Assembly (NCBI GenBank): GCA_937920475.1
Contig: CALEUX010000118.1
Coordinates: forward strand, 1 to 34,681
Direction of reading: 5' to 3'
DNA from: an uncultured Marinilabiliaceae bacterium
GTDB lineage: Bacteria; Bacteroidota; Bacteroidia; Bacteroidales; Marinilabiliaceae
DNA: 34,681 bases
Under the pieces are notes generated by a model, which saw only the letters and a program-made list of their open reading frames with translations, had not been told where the DNA came from and made no database searches. The translations under genes were made by a program, and so were the position numbers. Shown one piece after another: positions 23,786 to 31,682 of the stretch (positions are counted from its first letter, which is position 1; the number at the start of each line of letters is the position of its first letter).

Positions 23786-25273
23786 ATGGCCAAATCATTA
23801 TTAATCAATACAAACGATAATGTGGCTGTTTGCCTCGAAGTCGTCAATACAGGAGATGAGTTGCAGATTGCCGGAAAAACTATTAAGGCATTAAGTACAA
23901 TTCCGGTTGGCCACAAAATTGCCATTGCCAAAATTGAAGCAAATCAGGATATTATAAAATATGGCGCTCCCATTGGACATGCCACTCAGTCCATTGCTTT
24001 AGGGGAACATGTACATACCCAGAATCTTAAAACCAATCTTTCGGGCAGTTTGGTTTATTCGTTTAATCAGAAATTGAACCAATTGCGCTACGAAAAACGA
24101 AATTTAACCTTCAATGGATTTAAGCGCTCCAACGGAAAGGTTGGTATTCGCAACGAACTTTGGATTGTACCAACAGTTGGTTGTGTTAATGGGCAGGCCC
24201 AGCAAATCATCGACCGGTTTAAACGTGAAATGAATCCAACCGATATTGATGCTGTTGAAGTTTTTAAGCACAGTTATGGCTGTTCACAATTGGGCGACGA
24301 CCATGAAAACACCCAAAAAGCTTTGGCCGACCTCGTTAATCATCCCAATGCAGGGGGTGTTTTGGTTATTGGTTTAGGGTGCGAAAACAACCAGATTAAG
24401 TACCTGAAGAATTTTATTGGCGAATACGATGAGCAGCGCATCCGTTACCTGGTGGCACAAGAAGTAGAAGACGAAATTGAGGCTGGCCTCGCAATGTTAA
24501 AGGAAATTTATGCCATCATGCGAGCCGACAAGCGTGAACCGGTGGCCTTATCGGAACTTAAAATAGGCTTAAAATGTGGTGGCTCCGATGGTTTTTCAGG
24601 TATTACGGCTAATCCGCTGGTTGGTGCTTTTTCCGATTTTCTGGTGGCTCAGGGTGGCACCACCATACTTACCGAAGTTCCTGAAATGTTTGGTGCTGAA
24701 ACCATATTAATGGAACGTGCCATTAATATGGAGGTTTTCCAAAAAACGGTTAGTCTTATTAACGATTTTAAAGATTATTACCAGAAGCATAATCTTCCGG
24801 TTTACGAAAACCCATCGCCTGGAAATAAAGATGGAGGCATTTCAACCCTTGAAGATAAATCGCTGGGATGCACTCAAAAAGGTGGAACGGCAACTGTGGT
24901 TGATGTATTGAAGTATGCCGAGCCCATTCGCAAAAACGGGTTAAACCTGTTGTCGGCTCCCGGCAACGACCTGGTAGCTGCATCGGCATTAGGGTTTAGC
25001 GGGTGCCAAATGGTTTTGTTCACCACAGGGCGCGGTACGCCATTCGGTAGTTTTGTACCAACCATGAAAATATCTACCAACTCAAACTTGTTTAATAAAA
25101 AGCAGAACTGGATTGATTTTAATGCCGGTCAGTTGCTCGAAGGAAAAACCATGGACCAATTACTCGAAGATTTTATTGGTTTTGTAATTGAAGTGGCCAA
25201 CGGCAAGAAACTACGCCACGAAGAGAGTGGGTTTAAAGAAATTGCGATTTTTAAAACCGGAGTTACTTTATAA
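23786..25273 (+). CDS. uxaA: Altronate dehydratase (UxaA family)
   Basis: Dehydrates D-altronate to 2-keto-3-deoxygluconate in the cytoplasm, third step of galacturonate catabolism. The 495-residue protein has an N-terminal SAF domain (about 5-90; VCLEVVNTGDELQIAGK, HKIAIAKIEANQDIIKYGAPIG) fused to the galactarate/altronate dehydratase catalytic domain. The latter includes GVRNELW-like GIRNELWIVPTVGCVNG, HSYGCSQLGDD, VIGLGCENNQI, LKCGGSDGFSGITANP and a C-terminal GRGTPFGSFVPTMKIS. Length is typical. It follows uxaB by 245 bases. Galactarate dehydratase is a close relative, but adjacency to uxaB favours altronate. Confidence 0.93.
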   Translation: MAKSLLINTNDNVAVCLEVVNTGDELQIAGKTIKALSTIPVGHKIAIAKIEANQDIIKYGAPIGHATQSIALGEHVHTQNLKTNLSGSLVYSFNQKLNQLRYEKRNLTFNGFKRSNGKVGIRNELWIVPTVGCVNGQAQQIIDRFKREMNPTDIDAVEVFKHSYGCSQLGDDHENTQKALADLVNHPNAGGVLVIGLGCENNQIKYLKNFIGEYDEQRIRYLVAQEVEDEIEAGLAMLKEIYAIMRADKREPVALSELKIGLKCGGSDGFSGITANPLVGAFSDFLVAQGGTTILTEVPEMFGAETILMERAINMEVFQKTVSLINDFKDYYQKHNLPVYENPSPGNKDGGISTLEDKSLGCTQKGGTATVVDVLKYAEPIRKNGLNLLSAPGNDLVAASALGFSGCQMVLFTTGRGTPFGSFVPTMKISTNSNLFNKKQNWIDFNAGQLLEGKTMDQLLEDFIGFVIEVANGKKLRHEESGFKEIAIFKTGVTL

Positions 25274-25288
25274 AATTAGATAAATAGG

Positions 25289-25338
25289 CAGAAGACTTTT
25301 AGACTTAAGAAACTTATCTTTTGTCTTAAAGTCTTCTG
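25289..25338. terminator. Two-way hairpin between convergent uxaA and acyltransferase genes
   Basis: Left arm 25289-25309 (CAGAAGACTTT then one mismatch, AGAC, two mismatches, AAG) pairs with right arm 25318-25338; the loop is 8 bases. Eleven outer pairs are perfect and 18 of 21 pair overall. It sits in the 76-base gap between the 3' ends of two converging genes and has T-rich runs on either side, so it probably ends transcription in both directions. It is built from the same GTCTT units as other intergenic tracts here. Confidence 0.75.
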
Positions 25339-25349
25339 TCTTTATTTCT

Positions 25350-26492
25350 TTACTCTTCAGCCTTAAGCCTGATATCTGAATTTCTCTGTTTCTTCCGCAT
25401 ACCAAAAACCACACGCATTAAATTTGCAGGAATTATCAACCATCTGTAAATAAACCAAATTGCCATAAGGCTGGTTAAAGTAATGGCTAATGCCTTAACA
25501 ATAATGGGAACACCAAGAGGTATAACATAAAAAGCCATCACAATTATTACGGGCTGGTGTAACAAATAAAACGGATAAATGGCCGTGTTTAAAGGCTTTC
25601 TCAAAGGGTGGTCGGTATTGAAATATTTGCGCGAATATCCCAAAATGGCCAAACTAATAACCCAACTCATAAAATAAGATATGAGTCCGTACATGGCAGA
25701 GCCGCTTTCGTGGGTTTTCATCATACCGGGCAAAATAAAAAGGAGCATGGTTGATGCAGCCGATAAAACCAGCCAAATGCGCCTTTGTTGTTCAACACTC
25801 GACATAATGGAGATACTTCCCGATAAAATAAACCCGTAAATAAAATAAAGAAAAAACATGGCCATGGAAGCCCAATCGTCGATAAAAGCATGGGTTTCGT
25901 GCGGGAAAAAGGGGCGAAGCAACGCCTGACTTATTAATACAGGTATAAACAAAATAACTAAACCAGCCTTTTTCTGTGCCAGCCGCTCCATAAAATTTTC
26001 GAATTTCTGATAATATGCTGAACGGTAAAATCCAATTAATAGCAAAAATATCATTGAAATAAAATACAGGTAAACCAGAAACCACAAGTGGTGCCAGCTA
26101 AAGTTCCCTTGCGGGTATGAGCCTTCGAACAAATGCAGATAAAAGTTAAACAAATTGGGGTAATTGGCCACTCTTTCAATATATACCTGAACAGGCACAA
26201 GGGTGAACATTCCAATTAGCAATGGGAGAAATAGACGTTTGGTGCGTTCGGTAGCATACTCTCCTTTTTGTCTGTGCCCAAGTGCAAAACGCGTTCCGGC
26301 TCCCGATACCAAAAACAGCAAAGGCATTCGCCAGGCATGAAGCATGCTCATTATGGGATTAAGGGCATCAATGCGTATGTCGTTCTTAATGTGCCAGCCC
26401 CATCCGTTAAAAATCATTCCAACATGGAATAAAAATACGCTGAATATTAAAAATATGCGTATCCAGTCGATGTAAAATTGTCGTTCGTTCAT
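25350..26492 (-). CDS. Membrane acyltransferase (acyltransferase-3 / MdoC-like family)
   Basis: A 380-residue polytopic membrane protein of the acyltransferase-3 superfamily, which moves acyl groups (acetyl, succinyl) onto surface sugars or other acceptors. It opens with FYIDWIRIFLIFSVFLFHVGMIF, holding the family His in the first helix, then RMPLLFLVSGAGTRFALGHR, a hallmark Arg and loop, SWHHLWFLVYLY, and about ten hydrophobic segments. It looks closest to glucans-biosynthesis MdoC-like members (YPFYLLHQPVIIVMAFY near the end). The acceptor is unknown. It lies 99 bases downstream of the membrane AraC regulator and in the same direction, so the two may be one unit. Confidence 0.88.
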   Translation of the reverse strand: MNERQFYIDWIRIFLIFSVFLFHVGMIFNGWGWHIKNDIRIDALNPIMSMLHAWRMPLLFLVSGAGTRFALGHRQKGEYATERTKRLFLPLLIGMFTLVPVQVYIERVANYPNLFNFYLHLFEGSYPQGNFSWHHLWFLVYLYFISMIFLLLIGFYRSAYYQKFENFMERLAQKKAGLVILFIPVLISQALLRPFFPHETHAFIDDWASMAMFFLYFIYGFILSGSISIMSSVEQQRRIWLVLSAASTMLLFILPGMMKTHESGSAMYGLISYFMSWVISLAILGYSRKYFNTDHPLRKPLNTAIYPFYLLHQPVIIVMAFYVIPLGVPIIVKALAITLTSLMAIWFIYRWLIIPANLMRVVFGMRKKQRNSDIRLKAEE

Positions 26493-26591
26493 AGCATAAT
26501 TGTTTTGAATTACGCCTGCAAAGTAAACCCACCATGAGCGAATAAAAGTATGTGTTTATCGGGCCATACACCGCGCCTATGAATACACACA

Positions 26592-27737
26592 TTAAAACTG
26601 GTCTCTGTAATCGGATGGCGTAAAGCCGGTTATATTCTTAAATGTTTTGTTGAACGTGGCTTTTGAATTATAGCCTACCATTTCGGCTATTTCTTCAATT
26701 TTGTATTTTTTGCCATCTGCACCTGAGAGTATTTTTTTTGCCTCGCTAACGCGGTAATGAGCCAGCCAGGTGAAAAAGTTCATGCCATATTTCTCGTTAA
26801 TAACCTGCGAAACCCGGTGAGGTGTTTCACCAATCCGTTCAGCCATATCGGCCATCGATACCAGATTTCCGCAGTAGTATTTCTCGTTCATGAGTGCTTC
26901 AAGCTTGGTTTTAATGGCTTCTTTATGGTTTTCTTCAAGGGTTGATTTCTTATATTTTTCAAAGCCTTGTTTTTCCTGTTCAAAAAAGAAACTCGATTTA
27001 CGCACAATCATAAAACTGGTAATATACAGCATCAGGGCAATATATCCGGCCACAAAAACATCGCCTAAGTCGCGCCCAAGGAGTGTTTTTACAATAATCA
27101 GGATTATGGCCGCTACAATAAAGTGAAATGCAAAATTACGATAAGGCGACAACTCATTGTTCGAAAGCGTAAATATGGAATTTCCTCTTTGCCTATACTC
27201 AATTAATAGCAGTCTGACGCCCAAAATCTGATAAGTGAAAAAATGCAGTATGGTCAGGTGGTTGATATAATTCCGGATGTAAAGTGGGTCGGGATTGAAC
27301 GGGGCAGGGTTACTTCCGGGAAAGAGATGAGGATGATAACTCCAAAGGAAAGAATTGTACTTAAATTCAGATGGTTGTAAATAATAAAACCAACAATAAA
27401 AAAAGTAAAAGATGAATATTACAAAATGAGGCCATTCCCGGGCTTGCCGGTTAGGGTATAAGCCATACCAGATATAGAGATAAAACAATGGGGCAATGGC
27501 AAAATTAAGAGGCTCGGCAAAATTATCGATAAATATTACATGAGTAATTACACCGGTGTAATTCAGTAATATTTCGAGAATAACGAGCGAGAGACCAATA
27601 ATTACATATCCAAGAAAAACATTCCGTTTAAATTGTCGGCTGGTTTTTCGCAGTAAAAAATACCCTAGAAAGAATCCCTGGAAAACGCCCAGCAGAATTA
27701 TAAGTGCGAAAAAGTCGAACCGGGTATCTATTGACAT
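26592..27737 (-). CDS. Seven-TM membrane-anchored AraC-family transcription regulator
   Basis: This 381-residue protein joins an N-terminal membrane domain with about seven hydrophobic helices (for example ALIILLGVFQGFFLGYFLL, VIIGLSLVILEILLNY, FVIFIFYFFYCWFYYL, FIVAAIILIIVKTLLG) to a C-terminal AraC double helix-turn-helix (about 275-381; MADMAERIGETPHRVSQVIN, FFTWLAHYRVSEAKKIL, IAEMVGYNSKATFNKTFKNI, TGFTPSDYRDQF). It should sense a signal in the inner membrane and act on DNA directly. Signal and targets are unknown; the acyltransferase gene 99 bases downstream is the obvious candidate. Confidence 0.92.
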   Translation of the reverse strand: MSIDTRFDFFALIILLGVFQGFFLGYFLLRKTSRQFKRNVFLGYVIIGLSLVILEILLNYTGVITHVIFIDNFAEPLNFAIAPLFYLYIWYGLYPNRQAREWPHFVIFIFYFFYCWFYYLQPSEFKYNSFLWSYHPHLFPGSNPAPFNPDPLYIRNYINHLTILHFFTYQILGVRLLLIEYRQRGNSIFTLSNNELSPYRNFAFHFIVAAIILIIVKTLLGRDLGDVFVAGYIALMLYITSFMIVRKSSFFFEQEKQGFEKYKKSTLEENHKEAIKTKLEALMNEKYYCGNLVSMADMAERIGETPHRVSQVINEKYGMNFFTWLAHYRVSEAKKILSGADGKKYKIEEIAEMVGYNSKATFNKTFKNITGFTPSDYRDQF

Positions 27738-28269
27738 GGATTATGGTTTAATGCCTGTAAAATTAAACATTTATAACCAATATCAATAAATGGTCAGCAT
27801 AGCTTAGATAGTATTCGCTAATAGAAAATAATGGTTTGTTAAAAAAACGCAAAGGCACTAAGACGCAAAGATTTAACAATGTACGCTTTGTGTTTTATTA
27901 TGTCAAACTTGAGATTTGATAATACTCAGAACTCTAAAAATCAATAACCTATTAATAAAAATTATGACCTAAATGGTCAAGGCTGGTTAACCATATAAGG
28001 CATAAATTGGTATGCAGACTTAGAGTCTGTTTTATTTTTTTAGACAATAAACACGAAGTGGAATGCCGAGAATCGGGATTAAACAGATTAAAAAGAATTA
28101 ATAGACTATACAGACAGGCCTTTACCTACAGTTCACCAAAGATATTACTTTGAATAACCGCTTGAATTTGTTAACCTTTTAGTTTTTTCTTAAGTCTTTT
28201 AGTCTTGTGTCTATTCCCGATACTCGGGACTTTGTGTCTTATGATTTTTAAGTTATCAATTTAAACACC
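27738..28269. other. 532-base intergenic region with repeats and hairpins
   Basis: There is no convincing ORF. It contains two ACGCAAAG units (27847-27854 and 27863-27870) inside an ACGCAAAGGCACTAAGACG-type repeat. A hairpin CAGACT-TAG-AGTCTG at 28015-28029 is followed on the plus strand by a T-rich run. Further on lie a CCGA-GAA-TCGG element at about 28067-28077, a GTCTT-rich tract (28190-28212) and a perfect TCCCGA-TAC-TCGGGA stem (28215-28229), which may form the 3' end of the gene that stops at 28270. Several may be dispersed intergenic repeats. The upstream part must hold the AraC gene promoter, but no clean box was found. Confidence 0.45.
28015..28041 (+). terminator. Terminator-like hairpin with T-run and no gene before it
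   Basis: CAGACT (28015-28020), loop TAG, AGTCTG (28024-28029) is followed by TTTTATTTTTTTAG, the form of an intrinsic terminator for plus-strand transcription. No plus-strand gene lies upstream; the AraC gene is on the other strand and starts at 27737. It could end a small non-coding or antisense transcript from 27738-28015, or be a chance stem. The stem is only 6 bp, so confidence is low. Confidence 0.35.
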
Positions 28270-29598
28270 TTACTTTACTTTATCCAGAAAATCGGCTAAA
28301 ATGGTATTCAGGTTGGGCAAACCAATTTCCTGGAGGTCGTAATGAACGCGTGTATTAGGTTTATTAATTTTTACCACGCGGTTCAAATCAATGGGCGTAC
28401 CAATTATAACCGTATCGCAGGGCGTAGCCTCAATGGTTTTTTCAAGGTCGCGGATTTGTTCTTTGCCATAGCCCATAGCCGGCAATAAAACTCCTATTTC
28501 GGGATATTGCTTAAATGTTTCGGCCAGTTTGCCAACGGCGTATGGACGAGGGTCAACAATTTCCGATGCCCCAAATTTACTGGCAGCCACCATACCTGCA
28601 CCAATTTTCATTTCGCCATGGGTTAGCGTTGGCCCATCCTCAACCACCAGAACTCGTTTACCGGTAATAAGCTCAGGATTGTCAATTCTTATAGGGGAAG
28701 CTCCATCAACAACTATAGCTTTAGGATTGGCCAAACGGATATTTTGCCTTACAGTTTCAATATCTTTACCATCAGCACTGTCCATTTTATTAATAACAAT
28801 AACATCGGCCATCCGTAAATTAACTTCTCCCGGATAGTAACTCATTTCATGTCCGGCACGGTGGGGGTCGGCCACAGTCACCATCAGGTTGGGTTTATAA
28901 AAAGGAAAATCGTTGTTGCCGCCATCCCATAATATTACATCGCAACCATCGGGGTCTTTTTCGGCCTCACGCAATATGGCTTCATAATCAACACCGGCAT
29001 ATATAACATTGCCGCGCACTACGTGAGGTTCGTACTCTTCCATTTCTTCAATGGTGCAATGATGCTTTTCAAGGTCGTCGACTGTTGCAAAGCGCTGAAC
29101 TTTTTGTTTGGCCAAATCGCCATACGGCATGGGGTGACGCACGGCTACCACTTTCAGGCCTTTTTCCATTAAAAGCTCAATAATGCGCCGCGAAGTTTGA
29201 CTTTTACCGCAACCTGTGCGCGTGGCACATACAGCGATAACAGGTTTGGTGCTTTTTAACATAGTATCGTTGGGCCCCAACAACATAAAACTGGCCCCGG
29301 CAGCATTCACCACGGCCGAAACTCCCATAACGCGCGAATAAGGAACATCGCTGTATGAAAAAATACAAACATCAACGCCTTTCTCCTGAATGAGTTTTGG
29401 TAAATCTGACTCCGCAAAAATTGGTATGCCTTCGGGATACAACTCTCCGGCCAGTTCAGCAGGGTAACGACGGCCGTCGATATCGGGAATTTGTGCTGCT
29501 GTAAATGCAACTACTTGATAATCCTTATTGCCGCGAAAAAATGTATTGAAATTATGGAAATCTCTGCCAGCGGCACCTATAATGATTGCCTTCTTCAT
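28270..29598 (-). CDS. Cyclic 2,3-diphosphoglycerate synthetase-like GTPase/NTPase
   Basis: This 442-residue protein resembles archaeal cyclic 2,3-diphosphoglycerate synthetase and its bacterial relatives. The N-terminal third looks like a Rossmann domain (IIGAAGRDFHNFNTFFRG and DGRRYPAELAG). A P-loop follows at about 125-133 (ATRTGCGKSQTSRRII), then WDGGNNDFPFYKPNL, ADPHRAGHEMSYYPGEVN and a GTPase-like VINKMD motif. In methanogens the enzyme makes cDPG, an osmolyte and thermoprotectant, but bacteria are not generally known to accumulate cDPG, so the bacterial function is open. It is monocistronic here: next gene on the left is more than 500 bases away and the gene on the right diverges. Confidence 0.85.
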   Translation of the reverse strand: MKKAIIIGAAGRDFHNFNTFFRGNKDYQVVAFTAAQIPDIDGRRYPAELAGELYPEGIPIFAESDLPKLIQEKGVDVCIFSYSDVPYSRVMGVSAVVNAAGASFMLLGPNDTMLKSTKPVIAVCATRTGCGKSQTSRRIIELLMEKGLKVVAVRHPMPYGDLAKQKVQRFATVDDLEKHHCTIEEMEEYEPHVVRGNVIYAGVDYEAILREAEKDPDGCDVILWDGGNNDFPFYKPNLMVTVADPHRAGHEMSYYPGEVNLRMADVIVINKMDSADGKDIETVRQNIRLANPKAIVVDGASPIRIDNPELITGKRVLVVEDGPTLTHGEMKIGAGMVAASKFGASEIVDPRPYAVGKLAETFKQYPEIGVLLPAMGYGKEQIRDLEKTIEATPCDTVIIGTPIDLNRVVKINKPNTRVHYDLQEIGLPNLNTILADFLDKVK

Positions 29599-29996
29599 AT
29601 GTATTGATTTTATAGTTTATAAACTAATCAGTGGTAATTGTAACCATAAAATTATCCATAAGGTTTTTTCAAAACTCCGCTTTTTGTCATGCCAAAATAT
29701 GTTAAGAAACAGCTATAAACATATATTTGAATTGGCTGTTTATTAGTATCTTTATAAATTTGTGGCTAACCGAAGCCAGAATTTTTAGCTGTAAACTAAG
29801 ATGATGGCGGTTGAATAATTATAGTTTGCAGGGGAAGGGAATAGGGGAAGAAAGGCTGAAGCCAGAAGTTCAAAGCTGGTTAAAACAATGTTCTGTTTCT
29901 CGCAGATTTTCGCAGAGAAATACGCAGAAGCCGCAGACGGTTCCGCGAAAATCTGCGAAAACGTATTTCTTCCTAAAATTTTAAAAAAATTAATGC
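29599..29996 (+). promoter_or_regulatory. Divergent intergenic region with acpH promoter and inverted-repeat leader
   Basis: A 398-base gap between divergent genes. For the plus strand there is a good Bacteroidota promoter candidate: TTG at 29732-29734, a 20-base spacer, and TAAATTTG at 29755-29762; an extra -7 match TATATTTG lies at 29722-29729. This would give acpH a leader of roughly 230 bases. That leader contains the CGCAGATTTTCGC inverted-repeat structure described separately. No coding sequence is apparent and no clean promoter was seen for the minus-strand gene. Confidence 0.5.
29899..29971 (+). repeat. Interlocking inverted repeats in the acpH leader
   Basis: CGCAGATTTTCGC (29901-29913) has an exact complement at 29945-29957, and GAAATACG (29917-29924) has one at 29962-29969. 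The order is A-B-A'-B', the topology of a pseudoknot or of two competing stems if transcribed. It ends 28 bases before the acpH start. The CGCAGA unit also recurs within it, so it may instead be a dispersed repeat of the CGCAGATTTTCGCAGA type. The function is unknown. Confidence 0.6.
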
Positions 29997-30605
29997 ATGA
30001 ATTATCTGGCCCATTTATATTTATCCGGACCCGAAGCCGGGGTTAAAGTGGGCAATTTTATTGGCGACTACGTTAAAGGGAATCACTACACACGGTATGC
30101 ACCTCCCATCCGAAAAGGCATTATCCTGCATCGTAAAATCGATACATTTACCGATATGCATCCGGTTTTCAGGGAAAGTTCAAAAGTTTTTAAGCCAATG
30201 TATTCGCGTTATTCAGGGGTTGTTGCCGATATTGTTTACGACCATTTTCTGGCTGCCAACTGGGATACTTATTCAAACCAGTCGCTCAAAAGCTTTGTAT
30301 CGGAATCGCATCGTATTCTGATGATGCACTATTTCTCGCTACCGGGAGTGGTGAAGCAATTTCTGCCATTCTTGATAAAAAGTCGGCGCATGGAGCTTTA
30401 TAAGCATCGGGAAAGTGTAGAAAAAACCTTGGTTATTATGGCCAATCACTCGTCGTTGCCAAACCATGCCCATTGGGCCATGGAGCAGCTCAATGCGTAT
30501 TATGATGAGCTACATGATGGGTTTTTTCTGTTTTTTTCAGATGTACGAACCATGTGCAACGACTATTTATCTTCAGAAACTATTGCAGAACGCCGGGCCA
30601 TGTAG
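29997..30605 (+). CDS. acpH: Acyl carrier protein phosphodiesterase
   Basis: Removes the 4'-phosphopantetheine group from holo-ACP, an HD-like metal-dependent hydrolase of the cytoplasm. The 202-residue protein starts with the diagnostic MNYLAHLYLSG, followed by VGNFIGDYVKG, GIILHRKIDTFTDMHPVFR and VVADIVYDHFLAANW, which carry the His and Asp ligands expected for the family. Length is close to E. coli AcpH (193). Its last 26 bases overlap the 3' end of prmC on the other strand. Confidence 0.93.
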   Translation: MNYLAHLYLSGPEAGVKVGNFIGDYVKGNHYTRYAPPIRKGIILHRKIDTFTDMHPVFRESSKVFKPMYSRYSGVVADIVYDHFLAANWDTYSNQSLKSFVSESHRILMMHYFSLPGVVKQFLPFLIKSRRMELYKHRESVEKTLVIMANHSSLPNHAHWAMEQLNAYYDELHDGFFLFFSDVRTMCNDYLSSETIAERRAM

Positions 30606-31443
30606 CCCGCACCATGCGGTCGCGCCCCGAAAGGTCGGTTCTTAAAGAGATTTCAGAGTAACCTTCAACGCGTAATAAGTCGCTCGTTTGTACCCCAAAA
30701 GCCTGATTTATCTCGAAGTAGAGTTTCCCACCCGGTTTTAACAGCTGCTTTGATAAACGGGCAATGGCTGCATAAAAAATTAATGGGGCGTGGTTTGGGA
30801 CAAACAGTGCCAGGTGAGGCTCATAATCCAGAACATTTGGTGCCATTTCGCACTTCTCGGTTTCGGTTACATAAGGCGGATTGCTCACCACCACATCAAA
30901 ACAGGGCGATTGGTCAACAGTTGTGTTCAACACATCGTTTTGTTTAAAAACAACCGGTGTTTTGTTAAGCAAAGCATTGTTGCCGGCTAAACTTAAAGCA
31001 TCGGCCGAAATATCCCAGGCTTCCACATAGGCATTGGGCAGTTTTTTTTTAAGAGCTATGGGAATACAACCGCTGCCGGTGCCAATATCTAAAATATGTG
31101 CTGTTTCGCTTTTAGTTTCGGAAAGAATCCATTCCACCAATTCCTCCGTTTCGGGGCGCGGAATTAAAACCCGATGGTCAACTTTAAAGGGCAGACCCAT
31201 AAACTCGGTTTGTCCCAGAACGTATTGCAACGGTTCGCCTAGTTTTAAACGTGCCACTGTTTTCTCAATAAACTCGATATCGCTTTGCTCAAGCCTTTCC
31301 TGCTCCTTTAAAATTAAATCGGTTCGGGAGTATCTCTTTAAATAATCGAATATTAACCACGCAAAATGCCGGGCCTCATTTTGCCCAACAACCGGAACCA
31401 GATTGGTAATAATTGAATGAATGGCGTCTTTAACAGTTTGCAT
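30580..31443 (-). CDS. prmC: Peptide chain release factor N5-glutamine methyltransferase
   Basis: Methylates the Gln of the GGQ motif in release factors RF1 and RF2 using SAM. The 287-residue protein has the helical N-terminal domain (FAWLIFDYLKRYSRTDL, LGEPLQYVLGQTEF with the hallmark PLQY), IPRPETEELVEWIL, the SAM-binding ILDIGTGSGCIPIAL and the catalytic NPPY (VVSNPPYVTETEK). Length is typical. Its 3' end overlaps acpH tail to tail by 26 bases. Confidence 0.96.
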   Translation of the reverse strand: MQTVKDAIHSIITNLVPVVGQNEARHFAWLIFDYLKRYSRTDLILKEQERLEQSDIEFIEKTVARLKLGEPLQYVLGQTEFMGLPFKVDHRVLIPRPETEELVEWILSETKSETAHILDIGTGSGCIPIALKKKLPNAYVEAWDISADALSLAGNNALLNKTPVVFKQNDVLNTTVDQSPCFDVVVSNPPYVTETEKCEMAPNVLDYEPHLALFVPNHAPLIFYAAIARLSKQLLKPGGKLYFEINQAFGVQTSDLLRVEGYSEISLRTDLSGRDRMVRATWPGVLQ

Positions 31444-31621
31444 GAGGTGTAAATTATCTGCGGGGCTAAAATTAGGGATAATTAATCAGGTCTTAATTCT
31501 AATTATAGTTGATTTATTATCTTGCATTGGGAAAAGCTAATTTACCAGAAAACAATATTGAAGCAATGTTTTTTTTGGAAAGGCATGATTTTAATGGTAT
31601 CAAAGGTATTAAAACTATATG

Positions 31622-31663
31622 TAAAAAAAATCAGCTTCCATCATGATGAATGTTGGAAGCTGA
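31622..31663 (-). terminator. Intrinsic terminator of the SusCD-alkaline phosphatase unit
   Basis: On the minus strand the arms TCAGCTTCCA (31663-31654) and TGGAAGCTGA (31640-31631) form a perfect 10-bp stem with a 13-base loop, followed at once by eight T. It starts 20 bases after the alkaline phosphatase stop codon. This is a textbook Rho-independent terminator and sets the downstream end of the leftward unit. Confidence 0.93.
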
Positions 31664-31682
31664 CAGTAAAAAACAGAATTGA

